Of a stretch of 64,000 nucleotides of DNA, positions 1 through 7,781 are shown one piece after another. The notes below the pieces were generated by a model. That model ran no database searches. It worked only from the letters and a program-made list of their open reading frames with translations, and had not been told where the DNA came from. The DNA is from Paenibacillus sp. YYML68 (GTDB taxonomy: Bacteria; Bacillota; Bacilli; Paenibacillales; NBRC-103111), in NCBI RefSeq assembly GCF_027923405.1, contig NZ_BQYI01000001.1, forward strand, positions 3,388,501 to 3,452,500. The letters are read 5' to 3'. The translations under genes and the position numbers were made by a program. Within the stretch, counting starts at the first letter, position 1; the number at the start of each line of letters is the position of its first letter.

Positions 1-145
1 GCTGTCCGATAATGCAAATACCACCGCCTACGAAGAAGGCACGCAAGCTGTTACGAAATACGGGTCTTGGCGGCTCGCTTTGCTTGGCGAATTGCTGATA
101 CTCCTTTTGCGACCACGTAATTTTTTTCTTCGATTTTGTCGTCAT
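1..145 (-). CDS. spoVAC: Stage V sporulation protein AC, 3' end outside the window
   Basis: The first 48 residues are visible, starting at the ATG at 145 behind GAGG. They give a Lys-rich start, then QYQQF-like hydrophilic sequence, then RNSLRAFFVGGG and ICIIGQ entering a membrane segment. This matches the N-terminus of SpoVAC, an integral protein of the spore inner membrane that forms part of the SpoVA channel for dipicolinic acid uptake and release. The rest of the gene and any spoVAD/spoVAE partners lie to the left. The DUF421 gene ends 26 bp upstream on the same strand, so the two are probably co-transcribed. The match was made by eye from a short N-terminal stretch. Confidence 0.8.
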   Translation of the reverse strand, partial: MTTKSKKKITWSQKEYQQFAKQSEPPRPVFRNSLRAFFVGGGICIIGQ

Positions 146-171
146 GGTTCCTCGTGCCTTTCGTCTTAGAT

Positions 172-1164
172 TCATGAATGATGCAAGTGCTCGTCCGCCC
201 GGCTTCCACCCACTAGCGACTCCAGCTCGCGGGTTAGACCCTCGAGCTGACGACTGCATGTCTCGTACACGAGACGCTGCTCCTGACTGACAGCTGAGTC
301 GCCATGCTCCAGCTGCTGAGCGCATCGCTCGAGCCGTCCGAGCACGAGCTGCAGCGGCTGCAGCTGCAACTGTTGCTGCGATTGAACGTGCTTCGGCTTG
401 GACATCTGCGGTTGACCGACATCAGCAGACTGGTCGCCTTCAGAGGTCGCAGCCGCCTTGCCTGACTGCCTCTGCAACGGAACGGCATCCTCGTACGTGT
501 CGATGTACAGCCCCCCGCCGCTATCGACCTCCGCCAGAAACACATCCTTCATCTGCAAGCCTAGCTTCTCCAGCTCGCCTGACAGCCATTCGGAGCTGCG
601 CGGTGATTCCTTCAAGCCATCCTCCTGCAGCACGCCGTCCATAATGACGGTGTAGCTTTCCCGTTCAGGCTCGGTCTCAAGACCGAGCTGACTTGGCGTC
701 ACCGGCTGCACCTCCTTGCGCTGAAGGACGCTCAGCTCGCCGCTCGCCTCCAGCACGGCGAACTCGACATCCGCAACACGGAACACATTTTTGGTACGCA
801 GCTGCTCGAGCAGCTCATCCGCTGTATACCGCTCCTTACGAAGATTACGCTCCAGAATACGGCCATTCCGAATGAATACCGTACCCGTCCCTTCGAAAAA
901 ATCTCTCAGCCGCTTGCTCCTAAGCGTAAGCAGCTCCATCACAAATGGTAATGTAAACCAGATGGAAAGCGCCGTAATGCCGTGTAAGAAGTGAGCCTCG
1001 ATATCAGTCGAAATAAATCCGGCCAGCTCACCGATCGCAATACCTGTAATGTACTCGAAGAACGTTAGCTGGGATATTTGCTTTTTGCCAAGAAACCGGG
1101 TGATCGCAAACAAGATGACGACGGCGGCCAAGGACCGCCACGCAATATGTAACCAGTCCTCCAT
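172..1164 (-). CDS. DUF421 membrane protein with a DUF1657-like tail (2Duf/YetF-like)
   Basis: 330 residues. About 75 N-terminal residues form membrane segments with the DUF421 hallmark TRFLGKKQISQLTFFEY, followed by the soluble YetF-type domain (residues ~75-205; FIRNGRILERNLRKERYT). A Gln-rich linker (~255-275) leads to a C-terminal segment, LGRLERCAQQLE ... QRLVYETCSRQLEGL, that resembles DUF1657. A DUF421-DUF1657 fusion beside spoVAC is the architecture of 2Duf of the mobile spoVA operon, which raises spore wet-heat resistance in Bacillus. The DUF421 assignment is firm. The DUF1657 assignment is an inference from helical pattern and context. The neighbouring spoVAC supports a role in the spore inner membrane. 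Confidence 0.85.
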   Translation of the reverse strand: MEDWLHIAWRSLAAVVILFAITRFLGKKQISQLTFFEYITGIAIGELAGFISTDIEAHFLHGITALSIWFTLPFVMELLTLRSKRLRDFFEGTGTVFIRNGRILERNLRKERYTADELLEQLRTKNVFRVADVEFAVLEASGELSVLQRKEVQPVTPSQLGLETEPERESYTVIMDGVLQEDGLKESPRSSEWLSGELEKLGLQMKDVFLAEVDSGGGLYIDTYEDAVPLQRQSGKAAATSEGDQSADVGQPQMSKPKHVQSQQQLQLQPLQLVLGRLERCAQQLEHGDSAVSQEQRLVYETCSRQLEGLTRELESLVGGSRADEHLHHS

Positions 1165-1256
1165 TCGCTAGCAAGCCTCCTGCATCATCATGGTCGTACG
1201 TTACCGCAGCTGCCTTATTACCTTCAATAGTTTGACCCTTCATCCGTAATTTATGA

Positions 1257-1297
1257 AAACAAAAAACCGAGCACTCTCCATAGAGAGATGCACTCGG
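1257..1297 (-). terminator. Rho-independent terminator
   Basis: On the minus strand a long stem (ACCGAGTGCATCTCTC / GAGAGTGCTCGGT, loop TATG) is followed by a T-run. It sits just after the 26-residue gene at 1318-1398 and separates it from the DUF421-spoVAC operon. Confidence 0.85.
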
Positions 1298-1317
1298 TAT
1301 CAGCATCCTACTTACAC

Positions 1318-1398
1318 TTAAAACAGCATCAGCAGCACGATGATCAGCAAAATGAACAGTACCAATACGATAATCGTCGATTCATAATCGTTAAGCAT
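1318..1398 (-). CDS. 26-residue hydrophobic peptide, YjcZ-like sporulation type
   Basis: A very short reading frame starts at an ATG behind GGAAGGATGAGA and ends with TAA; a strong terminator follows 20 bp later. The product has about seven polar residues (MLNDYEST) and then one membrane helix, IIVLVLFILLIIVLLMLF. The VLFILLIIV core is that of the YjcZ family of tiny sporulation membrane proteins common in Bacillales, although the usual Gly/Tyr-rich head is missing here. The Shine-Dalgarno site and dedicated terminator argue that it is a real gene. A sporulation role is inferred from the family resemblance and the neighbouring spoVAC. Confidence 0.6.
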   Translation of the reverse strand: MLNDYESTIIVLVLFILLIIVLLMLF

Positions 1399-1512
1399 TC
1401 TCATCCTTCCTTCCATTTGGCAGCAGCCGAGCCAACAAGTCCCCTATTACCGTATTCAAGCATGAACACGAGAGTCACGGGCAGCAGCCTAATGGTGGAA
1501 AAAAGGATGGAA

Positions 1513-2052
1513 TCATTCCTTGATGAATACGACGGTGCCAAGCGGAATGTGACGGTACAGCCACTCCACATCACGATTGAGCATTCGAATGCAGCCCGAC
1601 GAGGCGCTCGTACCGATCGAATAAGGCCGATTCGTTCCATGAATGCCGTACGTATAGCCGCCAGTGCCCGGGACGCTTAAGCCAAGCCAGCGGCTGCCAA
1701 GCGGATTCGCGGGATCGCCGCCTCGTATTTTTTTACGAACGTACCAGGGCTTGACGATCTTCGTCACGATCCGGAACGTACCGGTCGGAGTCAGCTCCAC
1801 CCTCCTGCCCGTAGCGACCGGGAAGGTGCGGACGACCCGCCCGTTGTGGAAGACGGTGAGTCGGTTCTTCTTCTTCTCCACGGTCATGTAGACGCCCTCC
1901 TCCTGCAGTGACAGGAGCAGCTCTGCTTCGGACACGACAGGCTTCATGACAGCTTGTGCAGAGGCACGGCTGACCGGGACAGTGAGGGTGTGTAGCGTGA
2001 GCAGCATGAGAGCAACAATGAACACTCGAACAACGCAATATGATCGATTCAC
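1513..2052 (-). CDS. L,D-transpeptidase (YkuD domain), secreted
   Basis: 179 residues from a GTG at 2052 with AAAGGA about 10 nt upstream; longer in-frame starts have no such site. A signal peptide (VFIVALMLLTLHTLTV, cleavage near SRASAQA) is followed by a short linker and a YkuD catalytic domain (~residues 50-175). The signature HGTNRP ... SSGCIRM holds the active-site His and Cys. YkuD enzymes make 3-3 cross-links in peptidoglycan or attach proteins to it outside the membrane; small stand-alone ones in Bacillales often act on the spore or vegetative wall. No LysM domain is present, unlike B. subtilis YkuD. It is single-gene in appearance, on the same strand as its neighbours. Confidence 0.87.
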   Translation of the reverse strand: MNRSYCVVRVFIVALMLLTLHTLTVPVSRASAQAVMKPVVSEAELLLSLQEEGVYMTVEKKKNRLTVFHNGRVVRTFPVATGRRVELTPTGTFRIVTKIVKPWYVRKKIRGGDPANPLGSRWLGLSVPGTGGYTYGIHGTNRPYSIGTSASSGCIRMLNRDVEWLYRHIPLGTVVFIKE

Positions 2053-2168
2053 AGGCGCAATTCCTTTATGTGCAAAATATGAATAGCAGCTACAGTATGT
2101 GCCACAGCACGGCTCGACTATGCGCAATTGTGCGTGAAGCGACTAGCCAAACAGCTCGCGCATATCCA

Positions 2169-3674
2169 TTATGAGCGGTCAGCTTCCCCACCCTCGTCTC
2201 CCGGCTCCTCACGCCGTCCACCTCGGGAGTCATCGCCGCGAAGCTCGGGTGCACCTGCATCCTGAAGCAGCGATATGCCTGCGATGCCAGGGTTCGTCAT
2301 CTCATACGGATCGAGGATGAGATTCAGCTCTTCCTCACGAAGCACATCGTACAGCAGACACAGCTCGCGGACCGACTTGCCGGTCAAGATCGCTTCCCGT
2401 GCGATGCGGGCGACGACCTCATAGCCCAGATGCGGATTCAAGGCGGTAATGATGCCGACGCTGCGCTCGACGTACTCCTTGCAGATGTGCACATTAGGCT
2501 CAATGCCGTCGAGACAGTGCGTCTTGAACACCTTGAACACCTGTGCCATCATTCCGAGCGACTGGAGCAGGTTGAATACGAGCACCGGCTCCATCACGTT
2601 CAGCTCCAGCTGCCCCGCCTCGGATGCCAAGGAGATCGTATGGTCGTTGCCGATCACCTGGAAGGCGACCTGATTGACGACCTCGCACATGACCGGGTTC
2701 ACCTTACCCGGCATGATCGAGGAGCCGGGCTGCCGCGGCGGCAGATTGATCTCGTTCAAGCCGGCACGCGGGCCGGATGCCATCAGCCGCAGATCGTTCG
2801 CCACCTTGGACATGTTGATCATACATACCTTTAACGCAGACGACACCTCGGTATAAGCGTCCGTATTTTGCGTAGCGTCGATGAGGTTCTCCGCATTCAC
2901 CAGCGGATAGCCCGTCTGCTCGGCGAGCAGCTCGGCCACCCGCTTAATATATCTCGGGTCCGCATTCAACCCCGTGCCGACGGCCGTCGCCCCCATGTTG
3001 ATCTCGTACAGATGCTGGCGCGTCTGGCTGATCCGCTTCATATCGCGGGCGAACACGCGGCGGTACGCCTCGAACTCCTGCCCGAGCCGGATCGGCACGC
3101 CATCCTGCAGATGCGTCCGCCCCATCTTAATAATGCCGTCGAACGCCTCGGCCTTCGCCTTGAAGCTATCGTGCAGCTCCTCCATGACGGCGAGCAGCTG
3201 CTCGAGCATGCGCAGCACCGCGATATGAATTGCTGTCGGGAAGGCGTCATTCGTCGACTGCGCCATGTTGACATGCGTGTTCGGGCTGAGTATGAAGTAG
3301 TTGCCCTTCTCACCGCCCATGAGCTCAATGGCCCGATTGGCAATCACTTCGTTCGCATTCATATTGATCGACGTGCCGGCTCCGCCTTGAATCGGATCGA
3401 CGATGAACTGGTCGTGCCAACGGCCTGCGATGATCTCATCGGCAGCCTGTACGATAACGCGGCCCAGATGGGGCTTGAGCTGCCCCGTTTCCATGTTGGC
3501 GAGAGCGGCTGCCTTCTTGACGTGAGCCATCGCCACAATCAGCTCCTGATGAATCCGGTAGCCCGTAATCGGGAAGTTCTCCACGGCGCGCAGCGTCTGA
3601 ACACCGTAGTAGGCATCTGCCGGAACATCCTTGCTGCCGAGAAAATCTTTCTCCACTCGAACTCGATTCGTCAT
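2169..3674 (-). CDS. aspA: Aspartate ammonia-lyase
   Basis: 501 residues. The second of two close ATGs (3674) is chosen because GGGAGG lies 9 nt upstream. The aspartase/fumarase superfamily is clear throughout: KDFLGSKDVPADAYYGVQT at the start, the TNDAFPT substrate loop, and the catalytic signature GSSIMPGKVNP. The enzyme deaminates L-aspartate to fumarate and ammonia in the cytosol, feeding aspartate into the TCA cycle. The usual aspartase is about 470 residues. The last ~30 residues here (after GISLLQDAG) are a Gly/Glu/Arg/Asp-rich tail unlike the family, perhaps a disordered extension. No asparaginase gene is adjacent, so it is not the ansAB arrangement of B. subtilis. Confidence 0.92.
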   Translation of the reverse strand: MTNRVRVEKDFLGSKDVPADAYYGVQTLRAVENFPITGYRIHQELIVAMAHVKKAAALANMETGQLKPHLGRVIVQAADEIIAGRWHDQFIVDPIQGGAGTSINMNANEVIANRAIELMGGEKGNYFILSPNTHVNMAQSTNDAFPTAIHIAVLRMLEQLLAVMEELHDSFKAKAEAFDGIIKMGRTHLQDGVPIRLGQEFEAYRRVFARDMKRISQTRQHLYEINMGATAVGTGLNADPRYIKRVAELLAEQTGYPLVNAENLIDATQNTDAYTEVSSALKVCMINMSKVANDLRLMASGPRAGLNEINLPPRQPGSSIMPGKVNPVMCEVVNQVAFQVIGNDHTISLASEAGQLELNVMEPVLVFNLLQSLGMMAQVFKVFKTHCLDGIEPNVHICKEYVERSVGIITALNPHLGYEVVARIAREAILTGKSVRELCLLYDVLREEELNLILDPYEMTNPGIAGISLLQDAGAPELRGDDSRGGRREEPGDEGGEADRS

Positions 3675-3771
3675 CCTGTTCATCCTCCCGATCCATTGCG
3701 CCGTCACGACTGAGCGTTCCCGGCCCCTGGTTCTCTTATGCATACTCGAGCCCAAGCTTAGCGGATAAGAT

Positions 3772-3819
3772 AACAAAGAGGCCGAGCCTTCCTGCAATCA
3801 ATGGAGGAAAACCCGGCCC
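3772..3819 (-). terminator. Rho-independent terminator upstream of aspA
   Basis: The minus-strand stem GGCCGGGTTTTCCT / AGGAAGGCTCGGCC (with G-U pairs) is followed by TCTTTGTT. It lies directly after the stop of the 69-residue gene at 3824-4033 and before aspA, so aspA probably has its own promoter. Confidence 0.7.
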
Positions 3820-3823
3820 ATAC

Positions 3824-4033
3824 CTATTTCAACGTATTACGCGCCTTGCGTATGAGCTCATTCGCATGATCAATGCTGAGAAACGCCTTCTCAATCTGCT
3901 CCTTGTGCCTCTTGACTTGCTGATCCGTCCGCTCGGCATGAGCGCTCGCCTTATCCGCAACGTCCCGGCTCGTATTGATCAGATCCTCTGTTCGGTTCAT
4001 GATTCCACCAAGCTCTTCCATATGCTCGGACAT
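3824..4033 (-). CDS. Small coiled-coil protein, function unknown
   Basis: 69 residues, almost entirely helical with heptad-like spacing: MEELGGIMNRTEDLIN ... QQVKRHKEQIEKAFLSIDHANELIRKARNTLK. It has no signal peptide, membrane segment or Cys. The start is preceded by GGAGGTGGCCG and a terminator follows the stop, so the gene looks real. I do not recognise a named family; small coiled-coil proteins of this kind are common near sporulation and cell-wall genes in Paenibacillus. The downstream neighbour is aspA. Confidence 0.7.
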   Translation of the reverse strand: MSEHMEELGGIMNRTEDLINTSRDVADKASAHAERTDQQVKRHKEQIEKAFLSIDHANELIRKARNTLK

Positions 4034-4068
4034 CGGCCACCTCCAGACCCAGATTATAACCGGTTACA

Positions 4069-5031
4069 TTACAGCTTGCTCATGAACTGTATGATCTTGT
4101 CATGGAGACCCGGCAAGCCCTCGTGGGCAAAGTCGGGATAGAGCTCTAGCTTGTACGGAGCACGAAGCTTATTAATCGCAGCGAACTGGGTCGATGGCGG
4201 ACATACCGTATCCATCAGCCCGACACCGATCAGCAGCTCAGCTTCGATTCGCGGGGACAGATGCTGAATATCGATATAGCCGAGTCTTGTGAAGAACGCA
4301 TCCTCCCGCACATGCTGCGGGTCGAAGCGGCGGAAATAGGTGCGAAGCTCCTCATACGCATCCTTGCATAGATCCATCTCCCAGACGCGTCTGTAATCGC
4401 TCAAGAACGGATACACCGGAGCGGCCAGCTTAATGCGTGGCTCCAGCGCCGCACACGCCATCGTCAACGCACCGCCCTGCGACCAGCCCGTCGCGCCGAC
4501 ACGCGCAGCATCGACCTCAGAGAAGCTCATCACGATCGAGGCAAGCTGAGCCGTATCGAGGAAGATGTGGCGGAACAGCAGGTCGTGCGGATCGTCGCTG
4601 TCGACACCGCGAATAATATGACCATGGTGCGTATTGCCCTTCACTCCGCCCGTGTCCTCGCTGCGGCCGCCTTGTCCGCGAACGTCGAGCGACGAGACGG
4701 ACATGCCGAGCGCCGCATAGACGAGCTTGTCCTGCCAATCTCCGGCATGCATCGTATAGCCATGGAATTGCAGCAACGCTGGATGCGGACCGACAGCCTG
4801 CTTCGGTCGCACATACTTCGCATGAAGTCTGGCTCCCCGCACTCCTGTGAAGTACATGTGATAGCATTCGGCAAATGGCACCTGAAAGTCAGCCGGTACA
4901 AGCTCAAGCTGGGGATCTACCGCCCGCAGCTCCTCCAGCGCCTGCGACCAATACGTGTCGAAATCGGCGGGCTTCGGACTGCGTCCGGTATACGTTTTCA
5001 ATTGCTCAAGCGGCATATCGATACAAGGCAT
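4069..5031 (-). CDS. cah: Acetyl-xylan esterase / cephalosporin-C deacetylase family
   Basis: 320 residues in the AXE1 family. The start is taken at the ATG at 5031, about 9 nt after AAAAAGG; two ATGs lie slightly upstream. Features are the N-terminal MPLEQLKTYTG ... PADFDTYW, DVRGQGGRSED, the nucleophile elbow GWSQGG in the middle, a late Asp (GLMDTVCPPS) and a His near the C-terminus (DFAHEGLPG), which complete a Ser-Asp-His triad. It lacks a signal peptide, so it acts in the cytosol, removing acetyl groups from imported xylo-oligosaccharides or similar small esters. This fits a xylan-using organism; xylAB are elsewhere in this window. The family makes hexamers. Confidence 0.88.
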   Translation of the reverse strand: MPCIDMPLEQLKTYTGRSPKPADFDTYWSQALEELRAVDPQLELVPADFQVPFAECYHMYFTGVRGARLHAKYVRPKQAVGPHPALLQFHGYTMHAGDWQDKLVYAALGMSVSSLDVRGQGGRSEDTGGVKGNTHHGHIIRGVDSDDPHDLLFRHIFLDTAQLASIVMSFSEVDAARVGATGWSQGGALTMACAALEPRIKLAAPVYPFLSDYRRVWEMDLCKDAYEELRTYFRRFDPQHVREDAFFTRLGYIDIQHLSPRIEAELLIGVGLMDTVCPPSTQFAAINKLRAPYKLELYPDFAHEGLPGLHDKIIQFMSKL

Positions 5032-5154
5032 AGTCATCATCCTTTTTCACCTGCACGAACAGGGTCCGATCACACTCGGGTATTACTGCTACGGCAAGTG
5101 TTGAATTATATCTTCACTATACGCTCTGTAACGCGCCGTGACAATATGTCCATC

Positions 5155-6285
5155 TTACATCGATTGCCGTATCGGCAGCGCAAGCTTGAAGACAGTGCCT
5201 TCGCCGAGCGAGCTCGTAACTTGAATGAAGCCTTGATGCCGCTTGATGATGTTGTGAACGGTCGCAAGACCAAGTCCGGTGCCTTCATAGCCTCTTGCAT
5301 TGCTCAGACGCGTGAACGGGGTGAAGATCGATTCGAGCTCGCTCTCTGCCATGCCGATTCCGTTGTCCTCGATCGTGAAGCAGCAAATATCAGGACTCGG
5401 CACCTCGATCTGCCTCACGACAATACGCGGCGGACGATCCTGGGCATGATATTTAATACCATTTGCAAGCAGGTTTTGAAACAGCTGATACATCTGGGTC
5501 GGGTCCGCCTCGATGCTTGGTAGCTGTCCGACGACCGTCACCTCACCTCGCTCGGCCTCAAGACGAGCGCGTAGGTCGGAGATGACATCACAGATGACCT
5601 GACTTAGATCTACCATCTGACAAGCCGACGAATCTGCGTTCACTTGAGCGAACGCTAACAGATCGGTAATAAGCCGATTCATCCGCTCAGCGGAGCTCGC
5701 GATGAGCCGAAGCGATTCCTGGCCCCGCTCGTCCAGCTGCCCTGCATTTTTCGTTAGCATCAGCTCGGTTAAGCCGGAGATGGCGTGAAGCGGATTTTTC
5801 AGATCGTGGGAGACGACCTGTGCGAACTCGGTCAAGCTCTGGTTGCTTCGCTCAAGCTCACTCTGGATCGCGACAAGCTCCTGCTTCTTCTTGTTCAGCT
5901 CCAGGAATACTTTGACCTTGCTGAGCAGAATGTCGACGTCGACGGGCTTGAACAAGTAATCGACCGCTCCCGTCTCGTACCCCTTGAACACGCTCTTGTC
6001 CTCTTTATTAATCGCCGTAACGAATATAATCGGTATTTGCTTCGTATCCTCATGACTGCGCAATATTTCGGCAAGCTCGAAGCCATCCATCTCCGGCATG
6101 TTCACATCGAGCAAGATCAACGCGAAATCATGCCGAAGCGTATAGGAGAGCGCCTCGTTACCGGAATGCGCCATATGAATGTCGCAGCCGAGCGAGCTCA
6201 ATATTTTTTCCATTGCGTACAAATTTTCTTTGCGATCGTCAACTACTAATATTTTCGTAGCCGGATAGCTCTGAGCGCCGCTCAT
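5155..6285 (-). CDS. Receiver-histidine kinase (REC-HisKA-HATPase), no sensor domain
   Basis: 376 residues from the ATG at 6285, which has AAAGGGG 6 nt upstream (an ATG 36 nt earlier lacks this). Order: a receiver (~8-125; KILVVDDRKEN, phospho-acceptor in LILLDVNMPEMDG, Lys in YLFKPVD), a coiled linker, HisKA with the phosphorylated His in VVSHDLKNPLHAISG (~165), then an HATPase with the N box (QNLLANGIKYHA), DNGIGM and GTGLGLATV. It is a soluble hybrid that likely receives phosphate from the upstream membrane kinase and passes it on. It is the last gene of the hybrid-kinase, CheR, CheB operon, and starts 27 bp past the start of the CheB stop region. Confidence 0.9.
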   Translation of the reverse strand: MSGAQSYPATKILVVDDRKENLYAMEKILSSLGCDIHMAHSGNEALSYTLRHDFALILLDVNMPEMDGFELAEILRSHEDTKQIPIIFVTAINKEDKSVFKGYETGAVDYLFKPVDVDILLSKVKVFLELNKKKQELVAIQSELERSNQSLTEFAQVVSHDLKNPLHAISGLTELMLTKNAGQLDERGQESLRLIASSAERMNRLITDLLAFAQVNADSSACQMVDLSQVICDVISDLRARLEAERGEVTVVGQLPSIEADPTQMYQLFQNLLANGIKYHAQDRPPRIVVRQIEVPSPDICCFTIEDNGIGMAESELESIFTPFTRLSNARGYEGTGLGLATVHNIIKRHQGFIQVTSSLGEGTVFKLALPIRQSM

Positions 6286-6311
6286 GTTGAACCCCTTTCT
6301 GCTTCGTGCGT

Positions 6312-6890
6312 TCATGAGCACGAGGCGGCTATTTCGTTCAGCAGGAGGCCGATCGCCTCCAGCTCGACAACGTAGTCTGCTTCCACGAGACGCAGCGCTG
6401 CAGCCGGCATCGTCGAATATTCAGCAGTTGCCGGATTCTGGACGATGGCCAGCCCTCCAGCACGCTTGATCGCCAGCAAGCCGCGGCTTCCATCGGCGTT
6501 CGCTCCCGTCAGCACGACGCCTATGCATCGTCCGCCGAGCGCATACACCGCGCTCTCGAACAGCACATCGACAGACGGACGGGAATACTGCACAGGTGGA
6601 TCGACAGACAGGGCGAGCGTACGGTCATCCTCGACGAGCAGATGGTAGCCGGCCGGTGCGATGTAGGCGACTCCCGCCTTCAGCTTCTCCTTGTCGTCCG
6701 CCTCCTTCACTTGAATGGCGGCGACACCGTTCAAGTAATCGGCCAAGTAGCTGTCACTGCCTTCCTTCAAGTGTTGAACGATAACGATCGGAAGCGGGAA
6801 CGAGGGTGCTATCGCTGTCAGCAGTGTGCGAAGCGCCTGCAGCCCTCCAGCCGATACGCCGATGAAGGCGGCCTCATAGTTGTCAGTCAT
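6312..6890 (-). CDS. Stand-alone CheB-type protein-glutamate methylesterase domain
   Basis: 192 residues comprising only the CheB catalytic domain, with no N-terminal receiver. The catalytic triad is visible: Ser13 in GVSAGG, His40 in IVQHL and Asp133 in TGANADG. CheB enzymes remove methyl groups from glutamyl residues of chemoreceptor-type coiled coils, opposing CheR. The start has AGGAGG 11 nt upstream. The gene lies 57 bp after cheR and just before the receiver-kinase. Without a receiver its activity cannot be set by CheA in the usual way. No methyl-accepting receptor is in this operon, so the substrate may be the long coiled coil of the hybrid kinase (inference). Confidence 0.9.
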   Translation of the reverse strand: MTDNYEAAFIGVSAGGLQALRTLLTAIAPSFPLPIVIVQHLKEGSDSYLADYLNGVAAIQVKEADDKEKLKAGVAYIAPAGYHLLVEDDRTLALSVDPPVQYSRPSVDVLFESAVYALGGRCIGVVLTGANADGSRGLLAIKRAGGLAIVQNPATAEYSTMPAAALRLVEADYVVELEAIGLLLNEIAASCS

Positions 6891-6947
6891 TGCGCTTGGC
6901 GCCTCCTTCCGTGCGATGGGCGCAGCAGTCCCGGCTGCGCGGAGATG

Positions 6948-7781
6948 CTACAGCTTCAGCTGCTTGCGGAATATGCGCCAGCGCGGGGAGATGTCCTCGT
7001 AATCGGCCCGCTGCGGCGCAAGCTCTAGCGACTCCTTGCTCCCGAGGCAGAGGAAGCCGCGATGGACGAGGCTCTGGTCGAAGAGGCCGAACACTTGGTT
7101 CTGCAGCTGCCGATCGAAATAGATCAATACGTTGCGGCAGATGATCAAGTTCATCTCGCCGAACGTCTGATCGGTAACCAGATTGTGCGGTGAGAAGACG
7201 ATGTTCGCCTTCAAATCCTCGTTCATCTTGGCCATCTGATATTTCGCGTAATAATAATCCGAGAAGGATGCCTTCCCGCCGCTGCTGTTGTAATTGGCAG
7301 TAAACTTCCGCATCGCTTCGATCGGATAGATGCCCTCGGAGGCCGTCTTCAGCGACTCGTGGTTAATATCCGTCGCATAGATCTGCACCCGGTCGTAGAA
7401 GCCTTCCTCCTGCAGCAATATCGCCATGGAGTATACCTCCTCGCCTGTCGCGCAGCCGGCGTGCCATATTTTGACGAACGGATACGTCTTCAGCACCGGG
7501 ATCACCTTCGTTCGCAGCTCGAGGAAGAACGCCGGGTCCCGGAACATCTCGGTCACCGTTACCGAGATGTTGACGAGCATGTCTCGCACGAACGCTTCGT
7601 CGTGAAGCACGCGAGGGATCAGATCGGACAATCGCTCAAGACCTGCCTTGGAGCGAATATAATGGAGCCGGCGCAGCATCGACGATCGTGCATATTGACG
7701 AAAGTCGAAGCCATGCCCTCTGTACAGCGCCTCCAGCACGAGCTCGGCCTCCAGCTTCTCCTTATCGTGCTCGCTCCTCAT
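6948..7781 (-). CDS. CheR-type protein-glutamate O-methyltransferase
   Basis: 277 residues. An N-terminal CheR helical domain (~1-75; FRQYARSSMLRRLHYIRS) precedes a SAM-dependent methyltransferase domain with IWHAGCATGEEVYSMA (SAM motif), TDINHESL, and NLIICRNVLIYFD. It transfers methyl groups from S-adenosylmethionine to glutamates of receptor-like coiled coils. The ATG overlaps the stop of the upstream hybrid kinase in an ATGA, so the two are translationally coupled. The coupling and the following cheB indicate that this adaptation pair works on the kinase complex encoded with it rather than on flagellar chemotaxis. Confidence 0.92.
   Translation of the reverse strand: MRSEHDKEKLEAELVLEALYRGHGFDFRQYARSSMLRRLHYIRSKAGLERLSDLIPRVLHDEAFVRDMLVNISVTVTEMFRDPAFFLELRTKVIPVLKTYPFVKIWHAGCATGEEVYSMAILLQEEGFYDRVQIYATDINHESLKTASEGIYPIEAMRKFTANYNSSGGKASFSDYYYAKYQMAKMNEDLKANIVFSPHNLVTDQTFGEMNLIICRNVLIYFDRQLQNQVFGLFDQSLVHRGFLCLGSKESLELAPQRADYEDISPRWRIFRKQLKL

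Noticed and set aside
2868-3713. Long open frame antisense to aspA (281 codons)
   Set aside because: GC-rich third positions of aspA create it; there is no ribosome site and no family resemblance, while the opposite strand is a complete aspartase.
4567-5523. 318-codon frame across the esterase and receiver-kinase genes
   Set aside because: It crosses the junction of two well-supported genes on the other strand and has no recognisable domains.
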